From Branchiostoma floridae (taxonomy: Eukaryota > Chordata > Leptocardii > Amphioxiformes > Branchiostomatidae): 47,306 bases of DNA. The stretch covers positions 27,810,813 to 27,858,118 of the forward strand of contig NC_049983.1 in the NCBI RefSeq assembly GCF_000003815.2. The letters run 5' to 3'. The notes under the pieces are model-generated. The model had not been told where the DNA came from. It worked only from the letters and a program-made list of their open reading frames with translations, and made no database searches. Positions 31,901 to 45,600 of the stretch are shown piece by piece; the first letter of the stretch is position 1, and each line of letters opens with the position of its first letter. Both the position numbers and the translations under genes were made by a program.

Positions 31901-34900
31901 TGTAGTGAGGTTAACTGGAGCAGGTTTGGATCACTCTCTAAAGAAATCTTACGACTTCAGAAGTTTTTGAAATGATAGACCCGCAACAATTTTGTCTCGT
32001 ATTATCACGCGCTCCGTCAGTTTAGTTGTATTAGCACACCTATATCTTGGCGAAGTGGATTAACGAGTAGACTTTTTACTAATGATCTCGGGTTCAAATC
32101 CAAGTTGGTGTACTTTCTTTTTTTTCGATAATATTTCACTATTTATCACTTATACGATCGTTCATATTGAAATTTTGCTTTCATAAGGGTTTGCTTCTTG
32201 TGTTCATTTCATAATAACCTTCTTGATACTATCTATTTGCGCTATTACAGTGTGTATTTATTGAAATATATTGGAGTGATATATGGTAGTTTATTGGTGA
32301 AACATTACCGATCTGGCGGTGTGGTTTACAAACATGTATTTGCAACTCGTCTGTGAAAAGGAAACAAATGAAAGAGAGACCTTGCAGACAATCCTAGTTA
32401 AATGGGCACAATGTACAGTCTTCATACATACCTTGGAGTGGTATTTCGAAAATTGAACGTAAAAGAATCATGGTATGCAGTTCTAACTCAGTACAAGTAA
32501 GAATGTGGCTCTATTGCATTAGAAAATATAACGTTCGACTCCAAATAACTAGCAAACTATTGAAAAAAAAGGGTCGACGAAAAATCGTTAATCAACAGAC
32601 AATTGGTGTGAAGTATTCATCCCTGTCCCTCGCGTGTCACTAGACCAGTACGTGGTAATTGGGTACTTTGCATGTGAAGAGGTTGTGTCCTCGCTAGAAA
32701 TTTACTGGTTGTGTTTTAGTAACGAGAACCCCCCCCCCCCCCCAGTCTTGAGATGCTGGATAAGACGGACCCTCCAGCGATCCCTGAGGGGTACGGCCTG
32801 TCGGTGGCGTTCACCTGCCTGCTGGACTGTGTGCGCAGCATCAGTACCATCATCTCCTCAATCCTAATCACTTTCACTACTTTCTCCTTCCCCCCCCCCC
32901 CCCCAGGTTTGAAAAGGGGGATAAAAAGGACCCCCCTGGCATCCCCGGGGGGACGGGCTGGCGGGGGGGTTTGCCTGCCTTCTGGACCGTTTTCGCAACA
33001 TCATTACCATCATCTCCCCCCTCCCAAAAACTTTTACGTTTTTTAACCCCAACCCCCCCCCCCTCAATTTGGAAATCCTGAAAAAACCGCCCCCCTTGCA
33101 ATTTCCGGGGGGGAACGCCTTTTTTTGGCCCTTCCCCTTCTTGCTGGACATTGTGGAGAGGATCCTTTTTGATAATCTTCTCTCTCCTTAAAACTTTTTC
33201 GTTATCCTCCCCCCACTGTTGGGAGAAAGGAGTAAAATACTCCCCCAGCCAATCATGAGGGAAAAATGTGGGACTTTTTTTACATCTTCGATATGCCAGT
33301 TTTATGATGGAAATGTGTATAATGGTGATATAGGTACATACATGCATGATGATAATTTCATGTTAGCTTGGTTCAGGGCCTGTCTTTTAATGATGACCTA
33401 CTTCTGTGTTTTCCAGCCGACCAGCAGCTGTGTGAAACCTTAGCCACCTCCTCATGGACCAGTGTGCTGGCTGCCCTGTCCCTGCTGCTGGACTCCAGGT
33501 CAGTCCCTAACCTTTCGACTCTAACCCTTAACCTCTAATCCCCACCACCTCCTCATGGACCAGTGTGCTGGCTGCCCTGTCCCTGCTGCTGGACTCCAGG
33601 TCAGTCCCTAACCTTTCGACTCTAACCCTTAACCTCTAATCCCCACCACCTCCTCATGGACCAGTGTGCTGGCTGCCCTGTCCCTGCTGCTGGACTCCAG
33701 GTCAGTCCCTAACCTTTCACCTCTAACCCTTAACCTCTAACCCCTACCACCTCCTCATGGACCAGTGTGCTGGCTGCCCTGTCCCTGCTGCTGGACTCCA
33801 GGTCAGTCCCTAACCGTTCACCTCTAACCCTTAACCTCTAACCCCACCACCTCATGGACCAGTGTGCTGGCTGCCCTGTCCCTGCTGCTGGACTCCAGGT
33901 CAGTCCCTAACCTTTCACCACTAACCCTTAACCTCTAACCCCACCACCTCCTCATGGACCAGCGTGCTGGCTGCCCTGTCCCTGCTTCTGGACTCCAGGT
34001 CAGTCCCTAAACTTTCACCTCTTACACCTTACCTCTAGTAGGCTCTACCCTACCACCCCCTCATGGACCAGCTGCCCTGTCCCTGCTAATGACCTCTGAT
34101 CTCTGACCCTTACATGTAAACTCTAATTTTTGCTGTGTTCCCCACTAGTAAGAATGAGGGTGCGACTCAGTATGGGTCAGTCATATCCCACCAACTTCTG
34201 ATCTTTGACCCTTAGCCTCTAACCCTTGCTCTGTTCCCCACCTGTATGGATAAGAGTGTAAACCAGTCTCAGTCAGCCATCTGGGTCAGTCATATCCCTC
34301 TGACCTCTGACCCTTAACCCTTGCCATATGTCGTTGTTGACTAGTGTATGTGGCCATTTTCTGTACTATCTGTAGCAGGGGTGAAGTCTGTTGTTTCTTA
34401 TTGCCCTGTTCTTGCCTTCCCCACCACTATGGATGAGAGTATGACCCAGTCTGGGTCAGTCATTTCTCGCTAACCTCTGACCTCTAACCCTTGCCCTGTT
34501 CCCCACCAGTATGGATGAGAGCGCGACCCAGTCCATCCTGCTGGCCATCCAGACGTTTGCGTCGATCTGCGGCCAGCTTGGCCTGAACGTGCCGCGGGAC
34601 GCGTTCGTCACGACGCTGTGTAAAGCCTGCCTCCCGCCCCACTACGCCCTGACCATCCTCAACACGCCCGGGCTGGCCGCCGTGTCAAAGGAGAGAGGTA
34701 CGGGTTGGTTTCAGGCTGGGAAATCACCTGAATATGAATGTGAATCTGTATCTGCATCTGTATCTATATAGCCGGTATAACCGCCCTTCAGGGTAACACA
34801 CCAGCTTCGCAGGCACGCGGCGTGGCAGCAGCTGGTAATATTACACTGAAGGACCCGTCACAACTTACGTTTGCACATCTATCTGCAAGCGTTCTTTGAA

Positions 34901-37900
34901 ACTATCCAGGTGAATGCGGTTCTTTGATTTGAGTTTGAATGCAGGTAAAATGTGAGCTGTGTAGTTGTTCCTAATATGTACCTGCTTGGAGGCTGCACCT
35001 TACCTGATACATGCACTGGCCCATGTGCTGGGTTTTAAAGAGGATGTAGATTATGTAGAGATCATGTATGGGTTTGATCAGGATTGGGACTACCACCTGC
35101 ATATGCAGGTAAGTATAGGCTGGCACTGTTCTAGTATAGTTGTCTGCCTGTAACAGCCCTATGGTAGGCATAGAGGCACATTATCTGTTTGTTGATCTGT
35201 GGTAGCTACCATATATATAGTATATACATTGTAAGATGCTGACCAAACTATGAATGGTATCCAGTATCTTGTACAGCCCCTAGAATCTCTGCAGGTACTG
35301 TAAGAGTTGTTTTGCACTGTTCTACAGGGCTGATGCGCATGTCAAGTAAGGACTCGTCCAGTCAGCACGTCCACAACAGCACCATGGGCGACCAGGTCGT
35401 CGCCGTGGGAACATCACTCCCGACCACGTCATCATCATCCTCCGCACAGGTTATGGTCAGTATTTGTGCTGCTACTTCAACTCTGTTCCTTGTTTCTCAG
35501 ACTAATCTGTGCTAAAAATGTTGATTGTCAAACAATAGTTTCTATTGTAAGGATTGTTACCGTTGGTCCTCACCATTCAGACTCAAAGTTTCAGCATATC
35601 CTGCAACAGTTTTGTAATCAGTCATCATCATCATCATCATCATACATGTACATTGTATGTTGTCTTGCCAGCACTGTCATCACAGTAGTAGGGGATCAGA
35701 TGCATGCACCATTCAATATCTCAGACATTTGGAGTATCCTATTACAGTTTATGGTCTCTCACCACAGTTTCAGGGTGACCTATAGTTAACCCTTGTTTTT
35801 TCCCATCTCCAGCTGACAGTGAAGAACATCCAGTGCATGCGGTCTCTGCTGGACATGGCGCACTGCCACGGGCCCATCCTGGGGACGGCCTGGCACCTGG
35901 TGCTCACCACACTACAGGTCAGCTGGTTTCCTTAACCTTTAACCCCTGAACCCTGACCCTGGGGACGGCCTGGCACTTGGTGCTCACCACGCTACAGGTC
36001 AGCTGCTTTCCTTAGACTTACCCCTGACCCTGACCTAACCCCTGAACCCTCACCCTGGGGACCGCCTGGCACCTGGTTCTCACTACGCTACAGGTCAGCT
36101 GGTTTCCTTAAACTTTAACCCCTGACCCCTGGGGACCGCCTGGCACCTTGTGCTCACCACGCTACAGGTCAGCTGCTTCCTCCTTAAACTTTAACCCCTG
36201 ACCCTGACCTAAACCCTAACCCCTGGGGACCCTGCCTGGCACCTGGTGCTAACTACACTACAGGTCAGCTGGTTTCCTTAAACTTAACCCTGACCCCTGA
36301 CCTAACCCCTGACCCCTGGGGACCGCCTGGCACCTGGTGCTCACTACACTACAGGTCAGCTGTTTTCCTTTACCTGACCCTGAACTTTCATTTTATTTTA
36401 TTTCATTTTAACTTTACCCTGACCCCTGACTCCTGAGGACCGCCTGGTGCTCACTACTCTACAGGTCAGCTGTTTCCTTCATCCTGACCTTGACCTTACT
36501 CCTAACCCTGACCTTACCCTTGACCCCTGGGGACGGGGACAGCCTGCTACTACAGTACAGCTGGTTTCTAACTGAATGTGTTGACCCTGTACAAAGGCAC
36601 CTTTTCTAGCAAAAGGCTACTTCAGCAGGTTATAAGAATGTAATGTTATTACTTCCCTTCAGAATCTTTGTTTTTATAATGATTCCTTGTTTCTGGTACC
36701 CTCATATAAGCATTATGTGTCACTGTGTTTTCCCACTGCAGCACCTAGTGTGGGTTCTTGGTCTGAAGCCGGCAGCAGGAGGCTCTCTAAAGGCCAGCAC
36801 AACAGACGCTCCTAATGCGGTAAGTGCCTAACTGCTACATGTCAAATCGTAAAAAATTAGTATCTTCATGTATAGCTTGTTTTTCAGACTGCATTCAGTT
36901 TTCGTCATTATGGTAAGTGGTATAAATTTCCTGGCACGACCAATTGCTCACTTTTTGTTTTTCCCCCAGGTCCTGACCACGACAGTCCTGACAGACTTAC
37001 CTGTTCTGTCCAACATGCTGTCCCGTTTGTTTGAGAGTTCTCAGTAAGTAACAATCAGATAGTCTACCTCAGTGTACTGTTTGTAATAGAGGTCATGTAA
37101 CATTGGCTATTGCTTTGTGCAAAGTTTCTAAAATTTCTATATAGTAAGCAGCGACCGTATAGTCAAGTTCATTGTGTAGTTTGTAGTTTGTAGTAATGTT
37201 TTATAAAGATTTCCTTCGCATTTCAACTAGAAAGAAATATATTTCTACCTATATTTGTATCAGACAAGGTTGACTGAAAGTTGACTCGCTTGTGCAAAGT
37301 TTTGTTTTCTATATATCATGTAGTGTTCTCAGGCATAATTTGAAGTAAAAGACACTTTTGTATGTCTCGTAACAATGAAGGCCAAACTACATGAAGATTC
37401 AATTGTTTACTGTGTCTTAATGTTTCTTCTCTTGCAGATATCTAGATGAAGTTGCAATCCACCATCTTATAGACGCTTTAAGTAAGCTTTCTCAAGAAAG
37501 CATGGATGCTGCCTTAGCCAATAGGGTTGGTACACTTCCTTGCCTGCATGATTTAAAAGTCATGTTTCATTGAGTTGGAACAGACAATCAAAAAATTGAA
37601 CAATTTTGTTACATTTCCTGTGTTTGTAACCCTCTGTTCATAGCTGAATATTTGTTTTATTCATTTAATCTTGTCATTCAAAGCGCATGTCACCCTCTGT
37701 ATACATCCAGTATTTTTTTTATTGTCATACCTTTATTGTCCAGTTCAAAATACTTCTAGATTACTCTGACGTTTTAGATTTGAAGCAAGGAGCATTACTC
37801 AGATATCAACTTGAAGTGATTTTATATCTGTTTTTTATTCATATATTAGCTGTTAACATTGTAGCTGTACATAATTGTGCAAGGTTGCCAACTGTATCCC

Positions 37901-39076
37901 TTTTAGGAATTACATTTTATAAATTTTGGATTCTTAAGACTTACTGAAGACGTCTTGTGTTGCAGGAGCCTTCGCTATTTCCGGTTGCTAAGCTACTGGA
38001 GACGGGGCTGGTTAACCTGAACCGGGCAGAGATCCTCTGGAGACCGGTCACTGCGCATCTCTTAGAGGTAAAGCAAGGGCATCTCTTTCACATAGCAAAC
38101 ATGTTACAACCATAGAACAGGGACGTTCTTTTCTATAGTAACTGTGTAAATAATTGTTTCAGGTCTCACATGATATATCTATAGTTCGCAACAGAACCAA
38201 TTAGGATTTCCTTGATGAAAGTGACAGATGGTCACAGAAACATCGGTCTTTAATAACACATTTGGCCATTTACAAAGACCTTTGTTTATTTGTTTATTTG
38301 AATTCATCACACGGTGATTGGGAGGGCAAAACAGGTTCGAACAACCTTTACAAGTTGCCCTTCCTCACATAAAAAGGACACCAGTACATACAAATCAATA
38401 ACATACAAGCAACAACATCAACACATACAATACAGGTCATAATACAGGTCATATATATATATGGAAAGCATAATCTGGGCAGCACTAAAACTATTGCCTA
38501 GCGCGGCCTCAAAGCCGCACATGAGCCACACCCACAAGAAGTCACTACTTTGCTCACTGATCATTCTTCATGAACGTACATTGACTTGAGTAAAAATTGG
38601 GACAATAGACCAGAATTTGATTAGAAGCCACATTCATTGTTACCCTTATTTACAGGGCCGACTTGTCGACTCACTCCATCCATTCAGAATGATGCCCGCC
38701 TTTTAAATAGTATGAAATGTCTTGTTTGATTCTTGCACTGTAACAGTTGAAGTAAGCATTTACAGAAAATGCTCATGCGATAGCTTGCTGTTGTGTTTGC
38801 AGGTATCCCAGCATGCCCATGGTCAGCTCCGTGACTGGGGCGCTGAAGCGATTACACAGCTGGTGAAGGCAGCACTTGCACACGACTACGAACCTCCGCT
38901 CAAGGACAACAAGGTGTGTGTGTGTGTGTGTGTGTGTGTGTAGGGGTGTGTGTGTAGGTGTGTGGTGTGTGTGGGGGGGGTCTCTGTGTGTGAGTGTGTG
39001 AGTCTGTGTGTGTGTGTGCGTGTGTGGTGTGTGTGTGTGTTGTTTGTGTGTCTCTGTGTGTGTGTGTGTGTGTAGG

Positions 39077-39115
<39 letters not shown>

Positions 39116-42100
39116 TGTGTGTGAGTGTGTGTGCGTGTGGGTCTGTGTGTGTAGGATCTATGCAGTCTGTGTGTAGTGTGTAACCAGTATATTTTCCCCC
39201 TACAGAAGTTACAGGGCCTGCTGCTGACCCCCCTACAAGAGCTGTGCCAGAGCAGCCACGTGGACGTGTGTGTGTGTAGGTGTGTGTGTAGCATGTGTGT
39301 AGTGTCTGTAGGATATAACCAGTGTTTCTCCCCCTGTAGAAGTTACAGGGCCTGCTGCTGACCCCCCTACAAGAGCTGTGCCAGTCCAGCCATGTGGACG
39401 TGCGGCAGAAGCAGCTGGACTGTGTGCTGCAGGTCCTGCAGAACAACGGGGACAACCTGGGGCACGCCTGGCCTGTTATACTGGAGGTGCTGGGAGCTGC
39501 TACAGATCAGGGGTAGGTCAGGTCATAGGTCAGGTCAGGGGTCATTTAGGGTCATGCTGCAGGTCCTGCAGAACAATGGGGACAACCTGGGACATGCCTG
39601 GCCCGTCATACTGGAGGTGCTGGGAGCTGCCACAGATCATTGGTGGGTCAGGTCATAGGTCAGGTCGCGTCAGTTTGGTTCGTGCTGCCGCTTCTGCCGA
39701 ACAACGGAGACAACCTGGGGCATGCCTGGCCTGTCATACTGGAGGTGCTGGGGGCTGCCACAGATCAGGGGTAGGACAGGTCATAGGTCAGGTTAGGGGC
39801 AAGTCAGGTCGGGGGTAGGTCAGGTCAGGGGTCAGTTTGGGTCGTGCAGGTAATACAAATAGAACAATGGGGACAACCTTGGGCATGCCTGGTCCGTAGG
39901 TCTAGTCGTAGGTCAGGTCATAGGTCATGTCGGGTAGGTCATAGGTCATCTCAGGATTAGGTCAGGTCATGGGTAAGTTTGGGCTGTGCAGCTCACACAG
40001 AACACTAGGAACAACCTGAGGCATGCCTGGGGTGATATTCTACACACTAACACAGCATTCAAGAAATAAAAATCTGTATCTAAGGTTAGCATTTAGGAAT
40101 CCTGTACACATCTATACTGCTTATATTTAGTACAACCATTAGATTTGTAAGCTATAAAATATGAAAATGTATAAAGTTACCAGACTGATGCAGCTCAGAT
40201 AGTACTTACAGAAGCTTGTGATGTATGCCACTGCAGGGAGGCGTTAATCCGGACAGCGTTCCAGAGCCTCCAGCTGGTGGTGACGGACTTCCTGCCCGCC
40301 ATGCCGTCCGTCTGTCTGCAGGTGTGCATCACCGTGGCAACCAGGTTTGGCCTGCAGAAACGAGAACTCAACATCAGCCTCACCTCCATCGGCCTGTTGG
40401 TAAGGACCAATCACAGAGCTGTACAGGAGCTTGTAACGAAATTATGATCATCTTGTAATACTGTATGATTTATGATGGGCCAAGCAGATTGTATGTCACC
40501 AGTCTGGCATTTGAATGTCATACCTGTATTACTAAACGTCTACTGAAAAATACAACTTTCTGAACCCCACAAAATCCACTCACTGTAGAGAAAAGTGGGA
40601 CACTTTGGCTTCCAAAAAGTAGCCAAACCCAAAAACTATATTGTATTCTGTAGCGGTTCTCTTTAAAATAGTCTCCTATTCAATTGACTGTTATCTTGCA
40701 CTGGCTGTACACTTACAAATGAAGCCCTTCGATCCATTAATCAAAATCAGTGACTGAAAACTGTCTATTTCTCCAGTGGAACATCTCTGACTTCCTGTAC
40801 CAGAATAAGGAGAAGATCCGGGCAGACTTGGAGCAAGACTATGAACAGCCCTCCACACCGACAGGTGGTAAGTTTTCAATCCTCTAGCACAAATGTTGTG
40901 CTGTTACTGTGTCAGGCCTTATGAATGTAAAGTATGGTTTGTGCCTAGTAGCACTAGTCCACTATGTTCTGCTGCCTGCATTCCCTGCAGCTGAAATCAG
41001 TCTTCAACTCTTTCCACTTTATCCTGTACATCTCAAGCTTCTTTAGTTCCCATAGTCCTAGCCCTCTGTCTGTGAGGTCTGCTGTCAGTGTGCTCAGCAG
41101 GTTTTTGTAAATTGTCAAACAGCCTGTGGTTGTGCCTGTATTCCCGCTGGATGTTTGTTGTTTACCTGTTTATGTGTATCGTTGCTATAGAGAAGTCGCT
41201 GCTGGGCCCGTCAGACAGCCTGTGGATGTGCCTGTACTCCCGGTTAGCGGACCTGTGTGTGGACAGTCGGCCTGCCGTCAGGAAGAGCGCCTGCCAGACA
41301 CTGTTCTCCACCATCCAGGCCCATGGCACACAGCTGGAGGCAACCACCTGGGAGACTGTGCTGTGGCAGGTGTGCACATCACTTTCACTTTCTGTAACCC
41401 TAACCCAACCACCTGGGAGACTGTGCTGTGGCAGGTGTGCAAAGCACTTTCACTTTCTCATCCACCACACACTTTCACTTTCCTCATCCACCACCCACTT
41501 TCACTTTCCTCATCTACCACTCACTTTCACTTTCCTCATCCACCACTCACTTTCACTTTCCTCATCTACCACTCACTTTCACTTTCCTCATCCACCACTC
41601 ACTTTCACTTTCCTCATCCACCACCCACTTTCACTTTCCTCATCCACCACCCACTTTCACTTTCCTCATCCACCACTCACTTTCACTTTCCTCATCTACC
41701 ACTCACTTTCACTTTCCTCATCCACCGCTCACTTTCACTTTCCTCATCCACCACCCACTTTCACTTTCCTCATCTACCACTCACTTACACTTTCCTCATC
41801 CAACACAAACTTTCACTTTCCTCATCCACCACTCACTTTCACTTTCCTCATCTACCACTCACTTTCACTTTCCTCATCCACCACTCACTTTCACTTTCCT
41901 CATCCACCACTCACTTTCACTTTCCTCATCAATAACTCCTACCTGCCGTCCCCAGGTGTTGTTCCCCCTACTAGACCGCGTGAAGGCTGCGACAGGACAG
42001 GTGCAGAAAGAAGACGACAAGCAGTCCAGCACCAACACCAACATCCTCATCCACCACTCGCGGGACACCGCCGAGAAGCAGTGGGCCGAGACACGGGTTC

Positions 42101-42545
42101 TCACGCTCGCGGGCGTCGCCAGGGTCTTCTGTCACCGGCGCCACGCCCTCGCCAGGCTGGGTACGGACAGCTGTCAATCAAACTACTGTACTCGATTCTT
42201 TGATTTAGTTTAGAACTTGATGATATGCATCAAACGTCTCACCACACTTATCAAAAAGAGGCTCATCCTGGTGTGAGTGGATGATATGTTTCTATCTAGT
42301 ATTGCACAGCTCGACTTTACAGTGCTAGTGCAAAACAAGAAAACGAACAATACCCCAGAACTGTTGGAGGGCCTAAAGGTATTGCACAGCATGGAATGCT
42401 CATAGAACTGTCTTTGCTGACTCTAGAACTACTGTGGAGTCAAGAGTCATTCTACAGTACAGAATCATTCCACTGTTCTAGCACTATTTCAGAGACTTTA
42501 TTACCCTGAAAAATTACAGGTTTATATGATTGTGAGTGCGTGACC

Positions 42546-42609
<64 letters not shown>

Positions 42610-45600
42610 CCCCAGACGGCTACCCCCGAGCCTGGGCCCTGCTCCTGGAGCATGTGGAGTCCGCTGCTCTCAGTCCGAGTTCCGAGGTTTCCGTGGCAGC
42701 GCTGCACAGCTTCCAGGAACTCCTGGTGGGAGACCACGCAGCCGTGGGAGACCAAACTTCAGTGGGAGACAAAACATCGGTGGGAGACCAGGTGCCCGAT
42801 GGGGTCGGCAAGACAGACGGGTTGGAACAGGCTGTACAGGGTAGGACATCTTTATAGTATTACACTACTCAGAACAGGCTGTACAGGGTAGGACATCTTT
42901 ATACACTTACTCAGAGACTTGTGATTTGAACAGACCAGAAGTTTAAGGTGCCAGGTAGTCTACACAATGTTGATGTAAATGGCCTTTTTATTTTTAACTC
43001 TCTACATAACCTTAGTGTGCTAATCAGCCTAGCCTGCAGAAGAAGCTTTGATTTGATTCTCTGACAAATTAGAGGACTTTTTTTGCACCACCACCGGCCA
43101 CACTATCATGCTCCTACAAAATGTACCTGGTCAGGATACCCTGAGAGGGTTTGGACCAGTACCTATATAGAGAGAACATGCTGTAGGCTAAGATGCACTT
43201 GAGCTTCTTCTTATTTGTGGGAAAAGCAAACATAGCAAGTTTCATAATTATGTAGAAGCTGCAGTTGATACATCATCTAACTTGTTTCCTCCCTACTGTA
43301 GAATCTTCAGAAGACCAGGACCGCCTGTGGTCGAATGCCTGGCGTGTCTGGTACAGCATCTAACATGTTTCTCCTACTGTAGAATCTGCGGATGACCAGG
43401 ACCGCCTGTGGTCGAACGCCTGGCGCGTCTGGTACAGCATCTAACATGTTTCTTCCTCCTGTAGAATCTGCAGAAGACCAGGACCGGCTGTGGTCGAACG
43501 CCTGGCGTGTCTGGTACAGCATCTAACATGTTTCCTCCTCCCGTAGAATCTGCGGATGACCAGAACCAAACACCTGGAGGGTCTGGTACTGTAAATAACG
43601 TGTTTCTTGCTTTTCTAATATCCATCTAATAGCTAAAAGTGGATCTGAATAAAGTCAATAAAGTCATCTAACATGTTTCCTCCTCCTGTAAAATCTGCGG
43701 AAGACCAGGACCACCTGTGGTCGAAGGCCTGGCGTGTCTGGTACAGCATCTAACATGTTTCTTCCTCCTGTAGAATCTGCCGATGACCAGGACCGCCTGT
43801 GGTCGAACGCCTGGCGTGTCTGGTGCAGCATCTAACATGTTTCCTCCTCCCGTAGAATCTGCAGAAGACCAGGACCAAACACCTGGAGGGTCTGGTACTG
43901 TAAATAGTGTGTTTCTTGCTTTTCTAATATCCATCTAACACGTTTCCTACTGTAGAATCTGCGGAAGACCAGGACCGGCTGTGGTCGAATGCCTGGCGTG
44001 TCTGGCACAGCATCTAACATGTTTCCTCCTCCTGTAGAATATGCAAAAGACCAGGACCGCCTGGTCAAACGCCTGGCGTGTCTGGTACAGCATCTAACAT
44101 GTTTCTTCCTCCTGTAGAATCTGCAGAAGACCAGGGCCAGTTGTGGTCGAACGCCTGGCGTGTCTTGTACAGCATCTAACATGTTTCCTCCCGTAGAATC
44201 TGCGGATGACCAGAACCAAACACCTGGAGGGTCTGGTACTGTAAATAACGTGTTTCTTGCTTTTCTAATATCCATCTAACATGTTACCTCCTTCTGTAGA
44301 ATCTGCGGAAGACCAGGACCGCCTGTGGTCGAACGCTTGGCGTGTCTGGTACAGCATCTAACATGTTTCCTCCTGTAGAATCTGCGGATGACCAGAACCA
44401 GCTGCAGTCGAATGCCAGTAGCGTCTGGTACTGTAAATAACGTGTTTCTTGCTTGTCTGGTACAGCATCTAACATGTTTCCTCCTCCTGTAGAATCTGCG
44501 GAAGACCAGGACCAAACACCTGGCGCGTCTGGTACAGCATCTAACATGTTTCCTCCTACTGCAGAGTCTGCAGAAGACCAGGACCGCCTGTGGTCGAACG
44601 CCTGGCGCATCTGGTACAGCATCTAACATGTTTCCTCCTTAATGTAGAATCTGCAGAAGACCAGGACCGGCTGTGGTCGAACGCCTGGCGCATCTGGTAC
44701 TCCATCTAACATGTTTCCTCCTGTAGAATCTGCAGATGAACAGGACCAGCTGCAGTTGAATGCCAGTAGCGTCTGGTAAATAACGTATTTCTTGCTTTTC
44801 TAATGTGCATCTAACATGTTTCCTCCTTCTAGAATCTGCAGAAGACCAGGACAGGTTGTGGTCGAACGCCTGGCGCGTCTGGTACTCCATCGGAACCAGC
44901 TGCACGGTGCTGCCTCAGCCAGGCGAGCCTCCCATCGTCCCCTCCCAGCAGTTCCTGGCCACACTGGTCCAGATCTTCCCTCCGCTCTTCAACCACATCA
45001 GCAGCCGCTTCGTGGCCAGCGACCTCGACAAGTTCGCCAAGGTCAGTCATGGGCAACTTCCTGGTGATATTGAAAAGTTTATATATAATTGTAGATCCAA
45101 TAAGAACATGTCTTTTTCTTGTATGTATCGTTNNNNNNNNNNNNNNNNNNNNNNNNNNNNNNNNNNNNNNNNNNNNNNNNNNNNNNNNNNNNNNNNNNNN
45201 NNNNNNNNNNNNNNNNNNNNNNNNNNNNNNNNNNNNNNNNNNNNNNNNNNNNNNNNNNNNNNNNNNNNNNNNNNNNNNNNNNNNNNNNNNNNNNNNNNNN
45301 NNNNNNNNNNNNNNNNNNNNNNNNNNNNNNNNNNNNNNAATAAAATGATAAAAAAATTTAAAAATCTGAAAAATAAAGACATGTCACTATAAACATGAAA
45401 ATTGATGTGCTACATCCAGGTTTGCCCTCCCCCTTCAGGTAGTCCAGGTGGCCATGTTAGACTCTAATCAATGCTTTCTGTACATATGGCATCTAACTGC
45501 TCAGAGCTTAGCATGCCCTGTGTCAGCACCATTCCCTGTGTTGCTGTTCCTGATCCCCATTGTCTCCAACCGATGGTTCCCTTAAGGAATATAATGTAAT

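Noticed and set aside
32035-32115. A functional tRNA gene
   Set aside because: The A and B boxes are good but the T and anticodon stems pair poorly and the anticodon loop is irregular. A SINE head or pseudogene is more likely.
33500-36560. Telomere-like ccctaa/aaccct runs in introns 13 and 16
   Set aside because: They are imperfect spacers within the exon-derived units, not telomeric arrays.
41088-42203. Open frames of 260-370 codons over the 26-bp minisatellite
   Set aside because: The repeat lacks stops in all three plus frames. The true exons 25 and 26 lie at its two sides with clear splice sites.
43296-44780. Mutually exclusive alternative exons for exon 28
   Set aside because: The copies have no donor and carry a stop in the exon frame, so they cannot replace exon 28.
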